Source: Leptobrachium leishanense (lineage: Eukaryota; Chordata; Amphibia; Anura; Megophryidae). From it: a stretch of DNA of 64,000 bases. The notes under the pieces were generated by a model, which saw only the letters and a program-made list of their open reading frames with translations, made no database searches and was not told where the DNA came from. The first letter of the stretch is position 1. Each line of letters opens with the position of its first letter. Shown piece after piece: positions 22,495-33,445 of the stretch. A program made the translations under genes and the position numbers. The stretch lies in the NCBI GenBank assembly GCA_009667805.1, contig CM019065.1:16132952-16196951 (forward strand), in the 5' to 3' direction.

Positions 22495-22944
22495 TATTCT
22501 GACTCTGATCGTTGGATAGCGATTTATCCCTTGCAGAGACCTCTATGCCTGGCCTGTATAAGTAGATGCAATCACCGAGGACAATCCTTATCAGATAGCT
22601 GAACTCACCAAAACACTGTTTCTTTCCACGACTTGCTTTATTCCGTACATCAGGTTACAGCAGATCACAGGATACAGCAGATGATGGAATGATAGGTTTT
22701 ATGCGGTCAAAAGATGATACTGTCCTTAGCTTGCAGATGAATAGACATGTGTTGCTAGATAACTACACCATGCTACAGCTCTTACAAGAAAGAAGGGTGG
22801 AACTTCACACACACAGGAAGTGCATCATCATAAAGCGAGGGAAAAAGAGAAAGCATGTACAATACAGAAAGACCACTAGGTGGCAGCATAAGGACTATCT
22901 ATACAGTGTAAATCCCCATCTAAATGAATAACCGTAACAGCACA
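22495..22944 (-). repeat. BEL/Pao 3' LTR (450 bp)
   Basis: On the minus strand it starts TGTGCTGTTACGG and ends GAGTCAGAATA. It is nearly identical to the right LTR once the insertion there is removed, apart from a few substitutions and small indels (for example cttacaagaaag against cttactcagaaag). Confidence 0.88.
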
Positions 22945-23053
22945 CTCCCCGTCTGGCATTGAAAATGTCACTATATAAAACATCGTAACGGTAGTTATGC
23001 AAGCGCAAATAACTACAGTGTAATTTCCTGATGTCTTGAAGACCTAAGTAAGT

Positions 23054-24454
23054 TCAGTCTCCAAGCGGTAAGAGCAAAACAAGTTCCGTGATAGGTCTGA
23101 TAAAAGTCTTTACAGTTCCTTGTCTTGCGACCTTCACCTCCACCTTACGTACCTTACCATCATCGCTAGAGATGCTCTTTTTAATAAGTCCCATAGGCCA
23201 CTCTATCCTTTCGGCTTGCTGGTCCTTGAGGAGAACGAGATCTCCAACTTGAACATTCGGGTTCAGGCGTTGCCATTTCCAGCGTCCTTGCAGAGTGGAA
23301 AGATACTCCATCTTCCAACGATTCCAGAAGCAGTTGGCAAGGTGTTGTACTCGCTTACACTGGTTGTAGCACATTTTTCCTGCTTTAAAGTTTCCAGGTG
23401 GAACAGGAACAGTCACGAGTTTCTGGGTAAGAAGAGTAGCTGGAGTAAGGATGGTTGGGTTCTCTGGATCTGTAGACACTGGAACAAGTGGTCTAGAATT
23501 GATTACGGCAGATGCTTCTCGCGATGGAGAAACGTTCAAAGCGTTGACAGCCCAAGACGAGTCTTTGTGCAGTTCTGGTGACAAGAGTTTTGGCTTCAAG
23601 AGGAATATCTGGATCTTCGTCAGGATTTTGCAGATCAAAGACATCAGCTGTTGTGTCTTCTGGATGATCCAGCAGGAATTCCGGACCTTGTGGTATGGGA
23701 CAGCTGCTATGGCGTCAGAAGATGCATCTGAGAAGATGTGAAGTTCCTTTCTCTGACTTGTAACAAGAGAAGCTGAAGTGTAGCAGCGTGTGGCGACTGG
23801 CTCCCTTCTGAACCTCATGAGTACACCTACGAGGTTGTTGGTTAGGTTAGGACCAGTGAGAAGAACATTGTTCAGGGATATGCCTTGGTGCTTGGCACTG
23901 GAGTCAAATACTACCCTGATTTGTTTTGGCTTACGTGGATGATACACTCCGAAGAAAGGCAGGTACCAGCACTCCTCATGTTCTCGAAGAGGTGGAGCTG
24001 GCTCAGCATGATTATTGTCAAAGATCCTTTTCATAAAGGCGATGAAATGGTCCTTCATTTCGGGTCTGTTCTTTAGTGTTCCTTGAAGTGACTTGACTCT
24101 GGATAAAGCCTGTTCACGATTGTTTGGGAGTTTGACCCTTGCAGCACGAAGAGGTAATGGTGCTACCCAGCTGTTAGACTCATCCTTGAAGAATTCTTTG
24201 TCCATTACTTTGATAAATTCTCTGTCTTCAACTGATAAGGCTGTTTTGTTGTCATCACTTGTAGTACAAAACACTGTGGTACCTAGGTTGTCATCACAGA
24301 GGATAGGAGTGACGTCGGACACGCAGATGATGTCAAGAGGCTTCTCCTTTACCTCATAATGGTGAGGACACGGTTTGAAGTGGGATACACGTCCGTTTCC
24401 TAACACGTGAGTTTTGAAGGAGTGGATCTCAGATGACGTGTGCATTTTATCCAA
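23054..24454 (-). CDS. Internally deleted BEL/Pao pol, one open frame of 466 codons
   Basis: Residues about 75-150 match the linker before the BEL reverse transcriptase. Residues 155-215 are the RT start (ECWYLPFFGVYHP, VVFDSSAKHQGISLNNVLLT). Then most of the RT, including the YxDD catalytic box, is missing. Residues 237-252 (ELHIFSDASSDAIAAV) are the RNase H start, and the integrase DDE core is also missing. Residues about 330-466 are the DUF5641-like C-terminal end (VGDLVLLKDQQAERIEWPMG). The frame stays open across both deletions. Without the catalytic residues it cannot be a working polymerase or integrase. It overlaps the protease frame by about 55 bp in another phase, implying one frameshift near 24400-24454. 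Confidence 0.8.
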   Translation of the reverse strand: MDKMHTSSEIHSFKTHVLGNGRVSHFKPCPHHYEVKEKPLDIICVSDVTPILCDDNLGTTVFCTTSDDNKTALSVEDREFIKVMDKEFFKDESNSWVAPLPLRAARVKLPNNREQALSRVKSLQGTLKNRPEMKDHFIAFMKRIFDNNHAEPAPPLREHEECWYLPFFGVYHPRKPKQIRVVFDSSAKHQGISLNNVLLTGPNLTNNLVGVLMRFRREPVATRCYTSASLVTSQRKELHIFSDASSDAIAAVPYHKVRNSCWIIQKTQQLMSLICKILTKIQIFLLKPKLLSPELHKDSSWAVNALNVSPSREASAVINSRPLVPVSTDPENPTILTPATLLTQKLVTVPVPPGNFKAGKMCYNQCKRVQHLANCFWNRWKMEYLSTLQGRWKWQRLNPNVQVGDLVLLKDQQAERIEWPMGLIKKSISSDDGKVRKVEVKVARQGTVKTFIRPITELVLLLPLGD

Positions 24455-25196
24455 GCATACACATTGCCCACTATTACCCAGCCCAGGTCAAGTCTTTGTG
24501 CATAAGGGGCATCGTCTGGTCCGTCGCACTGTTCGCGTACTTTATGTACTCTGAGAATGTCTCTTCCTAGCAGGACCAAGATTTCAGCATTCATGTCCAT
24601 TACTGGAATCTCATCTACAAGATGCCTTAAGTGCGGATGGTGATATGCAGCCTCTGGAGTAGGAATCTCTTCCCTTTCGCCTGGTATCTGGTCACATTCA
24701 ACTAATGTTGGTAGGGGTATTCCCTCTCTCCCCTTGATGTGCGAGACCATAAACCCGTTGGCCCTTCTGCGGAAAGTCTCTACGCGACCAGAACAGGTTC
24801 TGAGAGTATACTCAGTTGCATGTCCCTTTATGCCGAAGATCTCAAAGAATTTAGGCTTAACAAGCGATCTGTTGCTCTGTTCATCTAATATGGCATACAT
24901 CTTCGTGGCTTTCTCCGGTTGACCCTCTGGGTATATCTTGACTAGGCATACCTTGGCACAGCATTTGTAATCTAAGCCTTCTCCGCAGACTTCCATGCAT
25001 GAAGAAGAAATATTCCCTATAGCTGGAGCATTACCTTGTTGCTCCCCGCCATGATTTGAGACAGGTTCAGAGGTAGGTAGCTGCTGTGGGTTGTCTGGAA
25101 GTGGAGTGGGGTGCATAGCTGTAACATGTCTGTCGCTGCTGCATTCTGTGCACTTGATGACAACTTTGTTCGAATGAGAAACTAATTTGGAACGAA
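24400..25196 (-). CDS. BEL/Pao aspartic protease region (DUF1758-like)
   Basis: The frame continues from a knuckle-like CTECSSDRHV segment (about 25150) through ATG 25116. The catalytic Asp lies in AILDEQSNRS (D78 from that ATG), and GRDILRVHKV follows later. Retropepsin-like proteases normally have D-S/T-G at the active site. Here it is D-E-Q, a form seen in some BEL elements, so activity is uncertain. It cleaves the polyprotein in a working element. Upstream it is cut off from gag by the TTAA element at 25207-26371. Confidence 0.7.
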
Positions 25197-25206
25197 GGAG
25201 GTTTAA

Positions 25207-26371
25207 GAATTATCACCGTATATTACACAAGAGGAAAGGGGGAGTGAGTTCCTTTTGTTCTATGGGATCAGGCGGGGGTGTCCTTGTTTTTATGGGCAGA
25301 AACATGGCTCTTTGTGATTGGGTACAATGGGGAGATAAACAATGGAAAAGAGGGGGAAGGGAGGTTATAAAAGGCTGTGCGTGAGACAAGTTTGGTATTG
25401 CAACTAATTTTCTTTTACTCCCACCCAATCCACCCTGTTTTATTTTCTCTTTCAGAGATGCTGGTTTCTCTACAACGTCGGAAAGGTCACGCAGCAGAAG
25501 CACCACAGATAGGGGCAATGGAGTGGTGATTTCACTACTCATGCAAGACCGCCTGTGGTTTCCCATATGGAAATATGCCGTGTCGCATGAACCTGGTTCA
25601 TGGTTTAAATGGCCGTGTCTGGGGGATTGTATAAATATCGACATGGTTAGTTTACCTATTGCATCAAGTGATACACCATGTTACATGAAGCCAGCCCGAG
25701 GTTTTTTGAACGGCCAGGGTTGGGGGATTGTCTTTGATAAAAGCATGGTTAGAGTAGTTATTATCGATCAGACAGTATCCCAAGATTGGGGTACTTTACC
25801 ATGTGGCAGGAAGCCAGCTGGTGGTTTGTTCGGCCACAGCTGGGGGATTGCGCTTTAAGATGGACATGGTTTAGGTTAGGGAGCAGCGGCAAAATAGGCG
25901 GCATGGCACGTGGAGGGCGATAGTGGGGGGATGGTCTGCAGGGTACGGGGTGAGTGTGGTTCGTACGGCCAAGCTCAAGTGCCTTTCTGGTTTGCAGATC
26001 CTCTCGGCCTGCTATCTGCCATAAAATAAACTGAGCAGATGTGTGGTCAGCCTGCTTAGCCACGTGGGGCGCTATTTCTGGGCAATGCTTGTGGTGCATT
26101 GCAGTTGCCAGTGTTATCTGGCTGCCAGTGTTATCTGGTGTAGCGAATTTGGCATACGAGGATTGATAATAATAATTCTGCCTTAGAGGCAAAGAATTTG
26201 GCCTTAAGTAATAAAAGACGTGACCTTTTCTAAATGCCAATACTTTGTTGTGTTTTTATTTACGGGAAGGGGGGGGGGAAGGCGGGGTGGGAGGGCCTTG
26301 GGGGGGGTTTGTAGGTTTAAGAAGGTAACTTACATGGGAGAAGATGTAAGAAGAGAATAGGGGTATAATTC
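25207..26371. mobile_element. TTAA-flanked insertion within BEL/Pao gag-protease
   Basis: TTAA lies on both sides (25203-25206 and 26372-26375), with short inverted ends gaattatcacc / ggtataattc. The insertion separates the zinc-knuckle end of gag from the protease segment. Inside are about three diverged copies of a block of roughly 110 bp (words accatgttacatgaagccag, ggccagggttgggggattg, gccacagctgggggattg) at 25540-25860. No transposase frame is visible. Fits a piggyBac/Kolobok-type non-autonomous element. Confidence 0.55.
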
Positions 26372-26375
26372 TTAA

Positions 26376-28093
26376 CAGTCTTTAGCAAAATGTCCGTAAG
26401 AGGCACAGCACCTGTAGCATACCCCAAGTTTTTGAAGAATCTCCCTACGCTCTTGTAAAGTCTTTGCCCTAAGGCCACGGCATTTCTTTAAAGGGTGAGG
26501 TTTCTTGTGAATAGGGCACTGACGATTAGGGTCTTTATCGCTATCACCCGAATCCCTCTGGTTTGCACGAGAGGACACGGGTGGTGAGATGTCTGTCCTT
26601 TTAACAGATATGGCTCTATTAAAGTCTCTACGTATAGCCGCTGTGTTATCATACCTTGATGAGGATGCTGGTGATGATGATGAAGCTGACAAGTTGGTTT
26701 CGCTGAAGCTGAAGCTGGGATCGTTTCTTGTCCAGGCTTGTTCGCTGATGAACCTGCAAAAATATGAGAATGGAGGAAGGATACGTTATAGTCTCTTTTG
26801 TATCTTGAGCCGTGTTGCGCCCATTTCTCTTGCAGGCCGTATGGCAGTTTAGACGCCACTGGATTGACACCATGAGCAGTGTCCAGGAAGCTTAGTCCAG
26901 GTAGACTTGGGTCTGTCTTTGCCAACTCTAGCTCCATGAGGAGATCACTCAGTTCTTGGAGCTTGCGATAGTCTTTGTTACCCATTTTTGGGAAGTTTTG
27001 CAGTCTCTTGAACAGAGCGCCTTCTATGGCTTCAGCGCTGCCATAAGCTTGCTCAAGTCTTGCCCACGCAGCAACGAGACCTACATCCGGGTGGTCAACA
27101 TGTACTGTTCTCAGTCTTTTAACACGATCGGTGGATTCTGGCCCCAGCCACTTTATGAGCAAATCAAGTTCCTCCTTGGTAGCAAGGTTCAGATCAGCAA
27201 TAGCAGCCTTGAAGGTTGATCTCCAGGCCCTGTAGCTCTCTGGACAGTCGTCGAACCTTGAGAGGCTGGTGTTAATGAGCTCTCGGCGTATCATATATCT
27301 GGCGAAGTCAGTCAAGTCTGATCTCTCACTCTTTGGTGCCAAAGTAACTTGAGGAACCGCTTGGGTGTTAAAGTTCTCTGGTGATGAAGGGTGAGGTTTA
27401 CCAGGATAAAAGGACGTTGGAAGAACGTTTAACTTTGGTGTAGTCTCTAAGGCTTCTGCTGGCTGCGGCTTGAGCTGCGGCTTGTCACTGGTATTCACCT
27501 TGCTGGCAGAATGAGTTGATGTGATTTGCTGCGTAGATGTTCTTGTGTTGTGGGACTGGAAGAGGCTCAGGCATTTGGAGCTGAGAGGTCTCTGCATTGA
27601 GAGTCAGAACAGTGTTGGGAGGAGGTACAGGAGATGACTGTGTATTGTTGCAAATGTTATGCTGTAAAACGTATACGCTAATGCGTTCGACTGGGTCTTC
27701 CAGTTCTGCTGGGATAGGGCAGTCTGCATTAGTACTTTGTCCCATTGCTTCTTCGAGGACCTTCAGCCTCGCTACGGCAGCTGCTTCCTCCTTTTCCATT
27801 TGCAGAATCTTGATTTGGGATTCCGTCTCTGCTTGTCGGGCTTTGCTGGGAGCTTCTACCTCTGCTTGTTTTTTTAGCAAAGGAGCTTTGCACTTTCTTT
27901 GACTCTGCTTCAGCGCGTGCCTCTATTAGCTTGTCGCTTAACGTTGAATGTCTGGAGCGAGAGGATCTAGAAGAATGTGTAGTGTGCTTGGTTGATGTGG
28001 ATCTGTGCGATCTGGTCTCTTGCAGTTGAGCAATGCGGAGTTCTGCCCTTTCTTTGGCAACTTGCACTAGGAGGTCTCTTTGTTGGTTTAGTG
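26376..28093 (-). pseudogene. BEL/Pao gag, downstream part with zinc knuckles
   Basis: Read leftwards from the hAT junction: a Ser/Arg-rich basic region (RSSRSRHSTLSDKLIEARAE), a coiled coil (QIKILQMEKEEAAAVARLKV), a Pro/Gln-rich linker, then the DUF1759-like gag core (DFARYMIRRELINTSLSRFD ... CPESYRAWRSTFKAAI ... GSAEAIEGALFKRLQNFPKM). The zinc-knuckle pair (CPIHKKPHPLKKC; CYRCCASYGHFAKDC) closes it. These lie in three frames (breaks near 27860, 27560 and 26700), so the original single frame has at least three indels. In a working element this would be the particle-forming and nucleic-acid-binding protein. Confidence 0.8.
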
Positions 28094-28919
28094 CAGTGGT
28101 CAGCAACCCGCGGCTCTGGAGCCGCGTGCGGCTCTTTCATCGCCATGCTGCAGCTCCCGGGATGGTGCTCATGCTAGGGCGCAGACAACCCCGACCTGGA
28201 GCTTCCCCACACTCCGCCGGCCACTGTCACTGGGATCTATCACCATCACCACGCTGTGCGCTTGCTCTTGGCACAGCGTAATGGAAGATGTTGGCTCGTG
28301 GTGGTTGTCCAATAGTATGCTAATACTAATAATACATGGGGGGCTGAGGGTTATAAATTTATACATGGTGGGGCTGGGGGTTATTCATTTATACATGGGT
28401 ACTGGGGGTTATTATATATGGGGAACCTGGGTGAGTATTATATATGGGGGTCCTGGGTGAGTATTATATATATGTGGGAACCTGGGGATTATTATATATG
28501 TGGGGCCTGGTGGGGTTAATATTTATGGGGAGAAGAAATTTAATAATTATAAATAAATGGCATCATTCATGGCATGGCTGCATTAAGCTCTCGAGCAGAG
28601 TCCTCCCTCCTACTGTTCTGTGTGTTTTGTGTATGGATATACAGGTGCATCTCAATAAATTAGAACGTTATGGAAAAGTTAATTTATTTCATTAATTAAA
28701 CTCAAATTGTGAAGTTTGTGTATTATGTAAATTCAATGCACACATACTGAAGTAGTTTAAAGTCTTTGGTTCTTTTAGTTGTGATGATTTGGCTCATATT
28801 TAACAAAAACCCACCTCAAAAAATTAGAATACTTCATAAGACCAATAAAAAAAGCATTTTTAGTGAATTGTTGGCCTTCTGGAAAGTGTGTTAATTTACT
28901 GTAATTGTCTTAAAAAAAG

Positions 28920-29960
28920 ATATTATATCGCTAGAAAAAGTGCAGAGACGGGCAACTAAATTAATAAGGGGGATGGAAGGGTTAAGTTATGAGGAAAGAC
29001 TAACAAGCTTAAACCTGTTTAGTTTAGAGAAACGGCGCCTTAGAGGGGATCTGATAACCTTATATAAATATATACGGGGCCATTATCAACCATTGTCTGA
29101 TAACCTATTCATTAACAGGTCTATACATAGGACAAGGGGTCATCCATTTAGGCTAGGGTCAGACTAACGCATTTTTCACGTTGTCCGTGAAAATGTGCGT
29201 TCGAAGAATGGACGTATTTTTTCACGGAATACGCAATAGCGGTCATACTATGCGCAGTTTCATCCGTGATTTTGTACGGATCATCAATAAAACACTTTGC
29301 ATCTGGACGTTATGTTGGCCGGACATTAGCAGCGTCTGACGTCTCCAATTCACGCACACACGCCTCTAGCGGACGCAGCGCACTCTGTACGTCAGTACTA
29401 GTGGTTTAACGTTCTCGAAAAAATGCGTTCATTTTCCACTTGCGTTGCGCAGCCGGACTTTTGTGCGACCGTACTTCGTATATTGGCCGTCATTGCCCGG
29501 CATCTGCTGCTAGCACGGCCGTGATTAAGTGCGCCAGAACGCGCGTTCGCACTGCCTCAGTCTGACCCTAGCCTTAGACTGGAAGAAAGAAAATTTAGCT
29601 TAAAGCATAGGAAGGGTTATTTTACGGTGAGAACAATAAAGCTGTGGAATTCTCTGCCTGTTGAGGTGGTTGGGTCAGAGTCTGTACAGACTTTTAAAAA
29701 GTGACTGGATGACTTCCTGCAGACACAGAATATTAAGGGTTATAATATTTAATATGTGGGTAAAAGCTTCTTGATCCAAGGAGAAATCTGACTGCCATTC
29801 TGGGGTCAAGAAGGAATTTTTTCCCGGTATGTTGCATATTGGCAAGCGCTTCAGACTGGGTTTTTTGCCTTCTTTTGGATCAACAGCAGTAGGTTATGTG
29901 GGAGAGGCTGAACCCGATGGATGCATGTCTTTTTTCAGCCTATGTAACTATAACTATAAC
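28920..29960 (+). mobile_element. L2/CR1-type LINE 3' end, split by a Harbinger MITE
   Basis: 28940-29147 encodes [15 protein letters not shown] text ([34 protein letters not shown]), the C-terminal part of L2/CR1 reverse transcriptases. After the MITE (29151-29573) it resumes with ERKFSLKHRK...WNSLPVEVV and a 3' UTR ending in tatgtaactataactataac, the simple-repeat tail typical of L2. It is 5'-truncated, as most LINE copies are. Confidence 0.8.
29151..29573. mobile_element. Harbinger-type MITE in the L2 fragment
   Basis: Perfect ends GGCTAGGGTCAGACT and AGTCTGACCCTAGCC are flanked by the 3-bp duplication TTA (29148-29150, 29574-29576). 423 bp, GC-moderate, no coding capacity. Several short cgtgaaaa/ttttcacg inversions lie near the left end. 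Confidence 0.85.
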
Positions 29961-30004
29961 TGTAAACAAGGTGGAAAGCCTGCCCAGAGGGCAGTCTATT
30001 GTGG

Positions 30005-30650
30005 ATATACTGCCCCTGCTCATGGATATATGCCCCAGCTCATGGATATACTGCCCCAGCACGTGGATACTGCCCCAGCTCGTGGATATTGCCCCAGCTC
30101 GTGGATATTGCCCCAGCACGTGGATACTGCCCCAGCACGTGGATATTGCCCCAGCTCGTGGATATTGCCCCCCAGCTCGTGGATATTGCCCCTGCACGTG
30201 GATATTGCCCCAGCTCGTGGATATTGCCCCCCAGCTCGTGGATATTGCCCCCCAGCTCCTGGATATTGCCCCCCAGCTCATGGATATTGCCCCCAGCTCC
30301 TGGATATTGCCCCCCAGCTCCTGGATATTGTCCCCAGCTCCTGGATATTGCCCCCCAGCTCCTGGATATTGCCCCCCAGCTCATGGATATTGTCCCCAGC
30401 TCATGGATATTGTCCCCAGCTCATGGATATTGCCCCCCAGCTCATGGATATTGCCCCCCAGCTCCTGGATATTGCCCCCCAGCTCCTGGATATGGTCCTC
30501 AGCTCATGGATATTGCCCCCCAGCTCCTGGATATTGCCCCCCAGCTCCTGGATATTGCCCCCCAGCTCCTGGATATGGTCCTCAGCTCATGGATATTTCC
30601 CCCCAGCTCCTGGATATTGCCCCCCCCAAGCTCTCATGGATATATGCCCC
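30005..30650 (+). repeat. Minisatellite A, 18-21 bp unit
   Basis: The unit is CAGCTC(G/C/A)TGGATATTGCCCC(C), about 32 copies. First copies have cacgtgg/ctcgtgg, later copies ctcctgg/ctcatgg. It belongs to the same sequence family as arrays B, C and D. Long frames rich in SSWILPP or HGYCPQL are products of the repetition and not genes. Confidence 0.92.
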
Positions 30651-30671
30651 AGATCAGACCCCAGACCAGAC

Positions 30672-31069
30672 ATGGGGCGGCTGTTCGAATGCTCTATCGG
30701 CATTCGGACAGCCGCCCCTGGAGCTCCGCGCCATACTTACCTTTCCGAGCGGCGCCGGGGAAGTGAAAGTTTCCCCGCTTCCGGTCTTTGAAGGACCCAA
30801 GCCGCGGTCACGTGACCGCGGCTTGGGTCCTTCAAAGAGCGGAAGCGAGGGAACTTTCCCTTCGCCGCTCGGGGGTTGGATGCGCGCGGCAGCCGGGTAG
30901 AGGCTGCGAGCGCAGCCTCTACCCGGCTGCTGTGTGCATCTTGTAACCGCCGCGGCGAGCGCACAGCCGGCTCGTGCCGCGGCGGTTGCATGCGCGCGCA
31001 ACCAACCGCCGCTGGTTGCGCGCGCATGCGCAGAGTAAGGCTTGGCGATGGACACGCCAAGCCTTACTC
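30672..31069. repeat. Chain of GC-rich inverted repeats (palindrome A)
   Basis: Successive hairpins: 30674-30716 (gggcggctgt / acagccgccc), 30747-30876 (arms of about 60 bp centred on ggtcacgtgacc at 30811), 30887-30933 (agccgggtagaggctgc), about 30940-30988 (accgccgcgg / ccgcggcggt), 30989-31029 (catgcgcgcgcaacca) and 31033-31069 (gagtaaggcttggc / gccaagccttactc). There is no gene here; open frames run through because of GC richness. Confidence 0.88.
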
Positions 31070-31084
31070 AATTATAGTATAGAT

Positions 31085-32266
31085 GTACTCAATACTTGGT
31101 AGGGGCTCCTTTTGCTTTAATTACTGCCTCAATTTGGCGTGGCATGGAGGTGATCGGTCTGTGGCATTGCTGAGGTGCTATGGAAGCCCAACTTTCTTTG
31201 ACAGTGGCCTTCAGCTCATCTGCGTTTTTTTGGTCTCTTGTTTCTCATTTCCCCCTTGACAATATCCCATAGATTCTCTATGGGGATCAGGTCCGGTGAG
31301 TTTGCTGGCCAGTCAAGCAAACCAACACCATGGTCATTTAACCAACTTTTGGTGCTTTTGGCAGTGTGGGCAGGTGCCAAATCCTGTTGGAAAATGAAAT
31401 CTTCATCTTTAAAAAGCAGGTCAGCAGAAGAAAGCATGAAGTGCTCTAAAATCTCTCGTTAAACGGGTGAAGTGACTTTGGTTTTCAAAAAACCACAGTG
31501 GACCAACACCAGCAGATGACATTGCACCCCAAATCATCAAAGACTGTGGAAACTTAACACTGGACATCAAGCAACTTGGGCTATGAGCTTCTCCATCCTT
31601 TCTCCAGACTCTAGGACCTTGGTTTCCAAATGAAATACAAAACTTGCTCTCATCTGAAAAGAGGACTTTGGACCACTGAGCAACAGTCCAGTTCTTCTTC
31701 TCCTTAGCCCAGGTAAGACGGCTTCAATGTTGTCTGTGGTTCAGGAGTGGCATAACAAGAGGAATATGACAATTGTAGCCAAATTCTTTGACAAGTCTGT
31801 GTGTGGTGGCTCATGATGCCTTTACCCCAGCCCCAGTCCATTCCTTGAGAAGTTCACCCAAATTCATGAATTGATTTTTCTTGGCAAGTCTTTGGAGGCT
31901 GCGGTTCTCTCGGTTGGTTGTGCATCTTTTTCTTCCACTCAACTTTCTGTTAACATGCTTGGATACAGCACTCTGAACAGCCAGCTTCTTTGGCAATGAA
32001 TGTTTGTGGCTTACCCTCCTTGTGAAGGGTGTCAATGATTGTCTTCTGGACAACTGTCAGATCAGCAGTCTTCCCCATGATTGTGTAGCCCAGTGAACCA
32101 AACTGAGAGACCATTTTGAAGGCTCAGGAAACCTTTGCAGGTGTTTTGAGTTGATTAGCTGATTGACATGTCAACATACTCTAATCTGTTGAGATAGTGA
32201 ATAGGTGGGTTTTTGTTAAATGTGAGCAAAATCATCACAATTAAAAAGACCCAAAGACTTAAACTA
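31085..32266 (-). pseudogene. Decayed Tc1 transposase
   Basis: The minus strand at 31437-31216 encodes FIFQQDLAPAHTAKSTKSWL and NSPDLIPIENLW, the second Asp and the Glu region of a DD34E transposase. Farther 5' (32053-31811) are paired-domain-like fragments. Many frameshifts and stops, e.g. around 31450, 31720 and 31810, break the frame. It is the coding body of the Tc1 element 28642-33654. Confidence 0.8.
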
Positions 32267-32344
32267 CCGTATTTTTCGCTCCATAAGACGCACTTTTTTC
32301 CCCCCAAAAAGTGGGGGGAAAAGTGGGTGCGTCTTATGGAGCGA

Positions 32345-32608
32345 ATATGGCCCAGCAGCTCGTGGATGTGCCTCCGCTCACCTGCCGCCGCCGCGTTCGT
32401 CTCCCTCTGAGCATGCGTCTGGCGGCAGGAAGCTTGGGCACTCGCCTGGGGGAGCCACGTGACCGCGATCTCCCGAGATCGCGGTCACGTGGCTCCCCCA
32501 GGCGAGTGCCCAAGCTTCCTGCCGCCGGACGCATGCTCAGAGGGAGACAAACGCGGCGGCGGCGGCGGCAGGTGAGCGGAGGCACATCCACGAGCTGCTG
32601 GGCCATAT
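32345..32608. repeat. Palindrome B, arms of about 130 bp
   Basis: From atatggcccagcagctcgtg to its reverse complement at 32608, centred near 32475 (gatctcccgagatc). The arms differ by only a few bases, mainly the number of GCC/GGC triplets near the outside. It includes ccacgtgaccgcgat and its mirror. It would fold into a very stable cruciform or hairpin. Confidence 0.92.
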
Positions 32609-32617
32609 CCATATGTG

Positions 32618-33445
32618 AGCTGGGGAATAATCAATGTGTGAGCTGATGGGGCAAATCCATGTGTGAGCTGATGGGGCAAATCCATGTGTGAGCTGATGGG
32701 GCAAATCCATGTGTGAGCTGATGGGGCAAATCCATGTGTGAGCTGATGGGGCAAATCCATGTGTGAGCTGATGGGGCAAATCCATGTGTGAGCTGATGGG
32801 GCAAATCCATGTGTGAGCTGATGGGGCAAATCCATGTGAGCTGGCTGGGGCAAATCCATGTGTGAGCTGATGGGGCAAATCCATGTGTGAGCTGATGGGG
32901 CAAATCCATGTGAGAGCTGATGGGGCAAATCCATGTGTGAGCTGATGGGGCAAATCCATGTGTGAGCTGATGGGGCAAATTCATGTGAGAGCTGGCTGGG
33001 GCATATCCATGTGAGAGCTGGCTGGGGCAAATCCATGTGAGAGCTGGCTGGGGCAAATCCATGTGTGAGCTGATGGGGCAAATCCATGTGTGAGCTGGCT
33101 GGGGCAAATCCATGTGTGAGCTGGCTGGGGCAAATCCATGTGTGAGCTGGCTGGGGCAAATCCATGTGTGAGCTGATGGGGCAAATCCATGTGTGAGCTG
33201 GCTGGGGCAAATCCATGTGTGAGCTGGCTGGGGCAAATCCATGTGTGAGCTGGCTGGGGCAAATCCATGTGTGAGCTGGGGCAAATCCATGTGTGAGCTG
33301 GGGCAAATCCATGTGTGAGCTGGGGCAAATCCATGAGCTGATGGGGCAGATCCATGTGTGAGCTGGGGCAAATCCATGTGTGAGCTGGGGCAAATCCATG
33401 TGTGAGCTAAGGCATATCCACGAGCTGGGGCAATATCCATTATTA
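32618..33445 (-). repeat. Minisatellite B, 22-26 bp unit
   Basis: The unit on the minus strand is CAGCTCACACATGGATTTGC followed by CCCA(T) or CCCAGC; about 34 copies. Same family as arrays A, C and D but in the opposite orientation to A and C. Confidence 0.92.

Noticed and set aside
23120..24359. Plus-strand frames over the BEL pol region
   Set aside because: Antisense to the pol frame, which has clear family motifs on the minus strand.
29829..30900. Long overlapping plus-strand frames rich in SSWILPP / HGYCPQL
   Set aside because: They run through minisatellite A in all three frames and into GC-rich hairpins; periodic peptides with no conserved start or splice support.
32485..33440. Minus-strand frames of 269-304 codons rich in HTWICPISS
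   Set aside because: Product of minisatellite B; unit lengths not divisible by three give the same peptide types in every frame.
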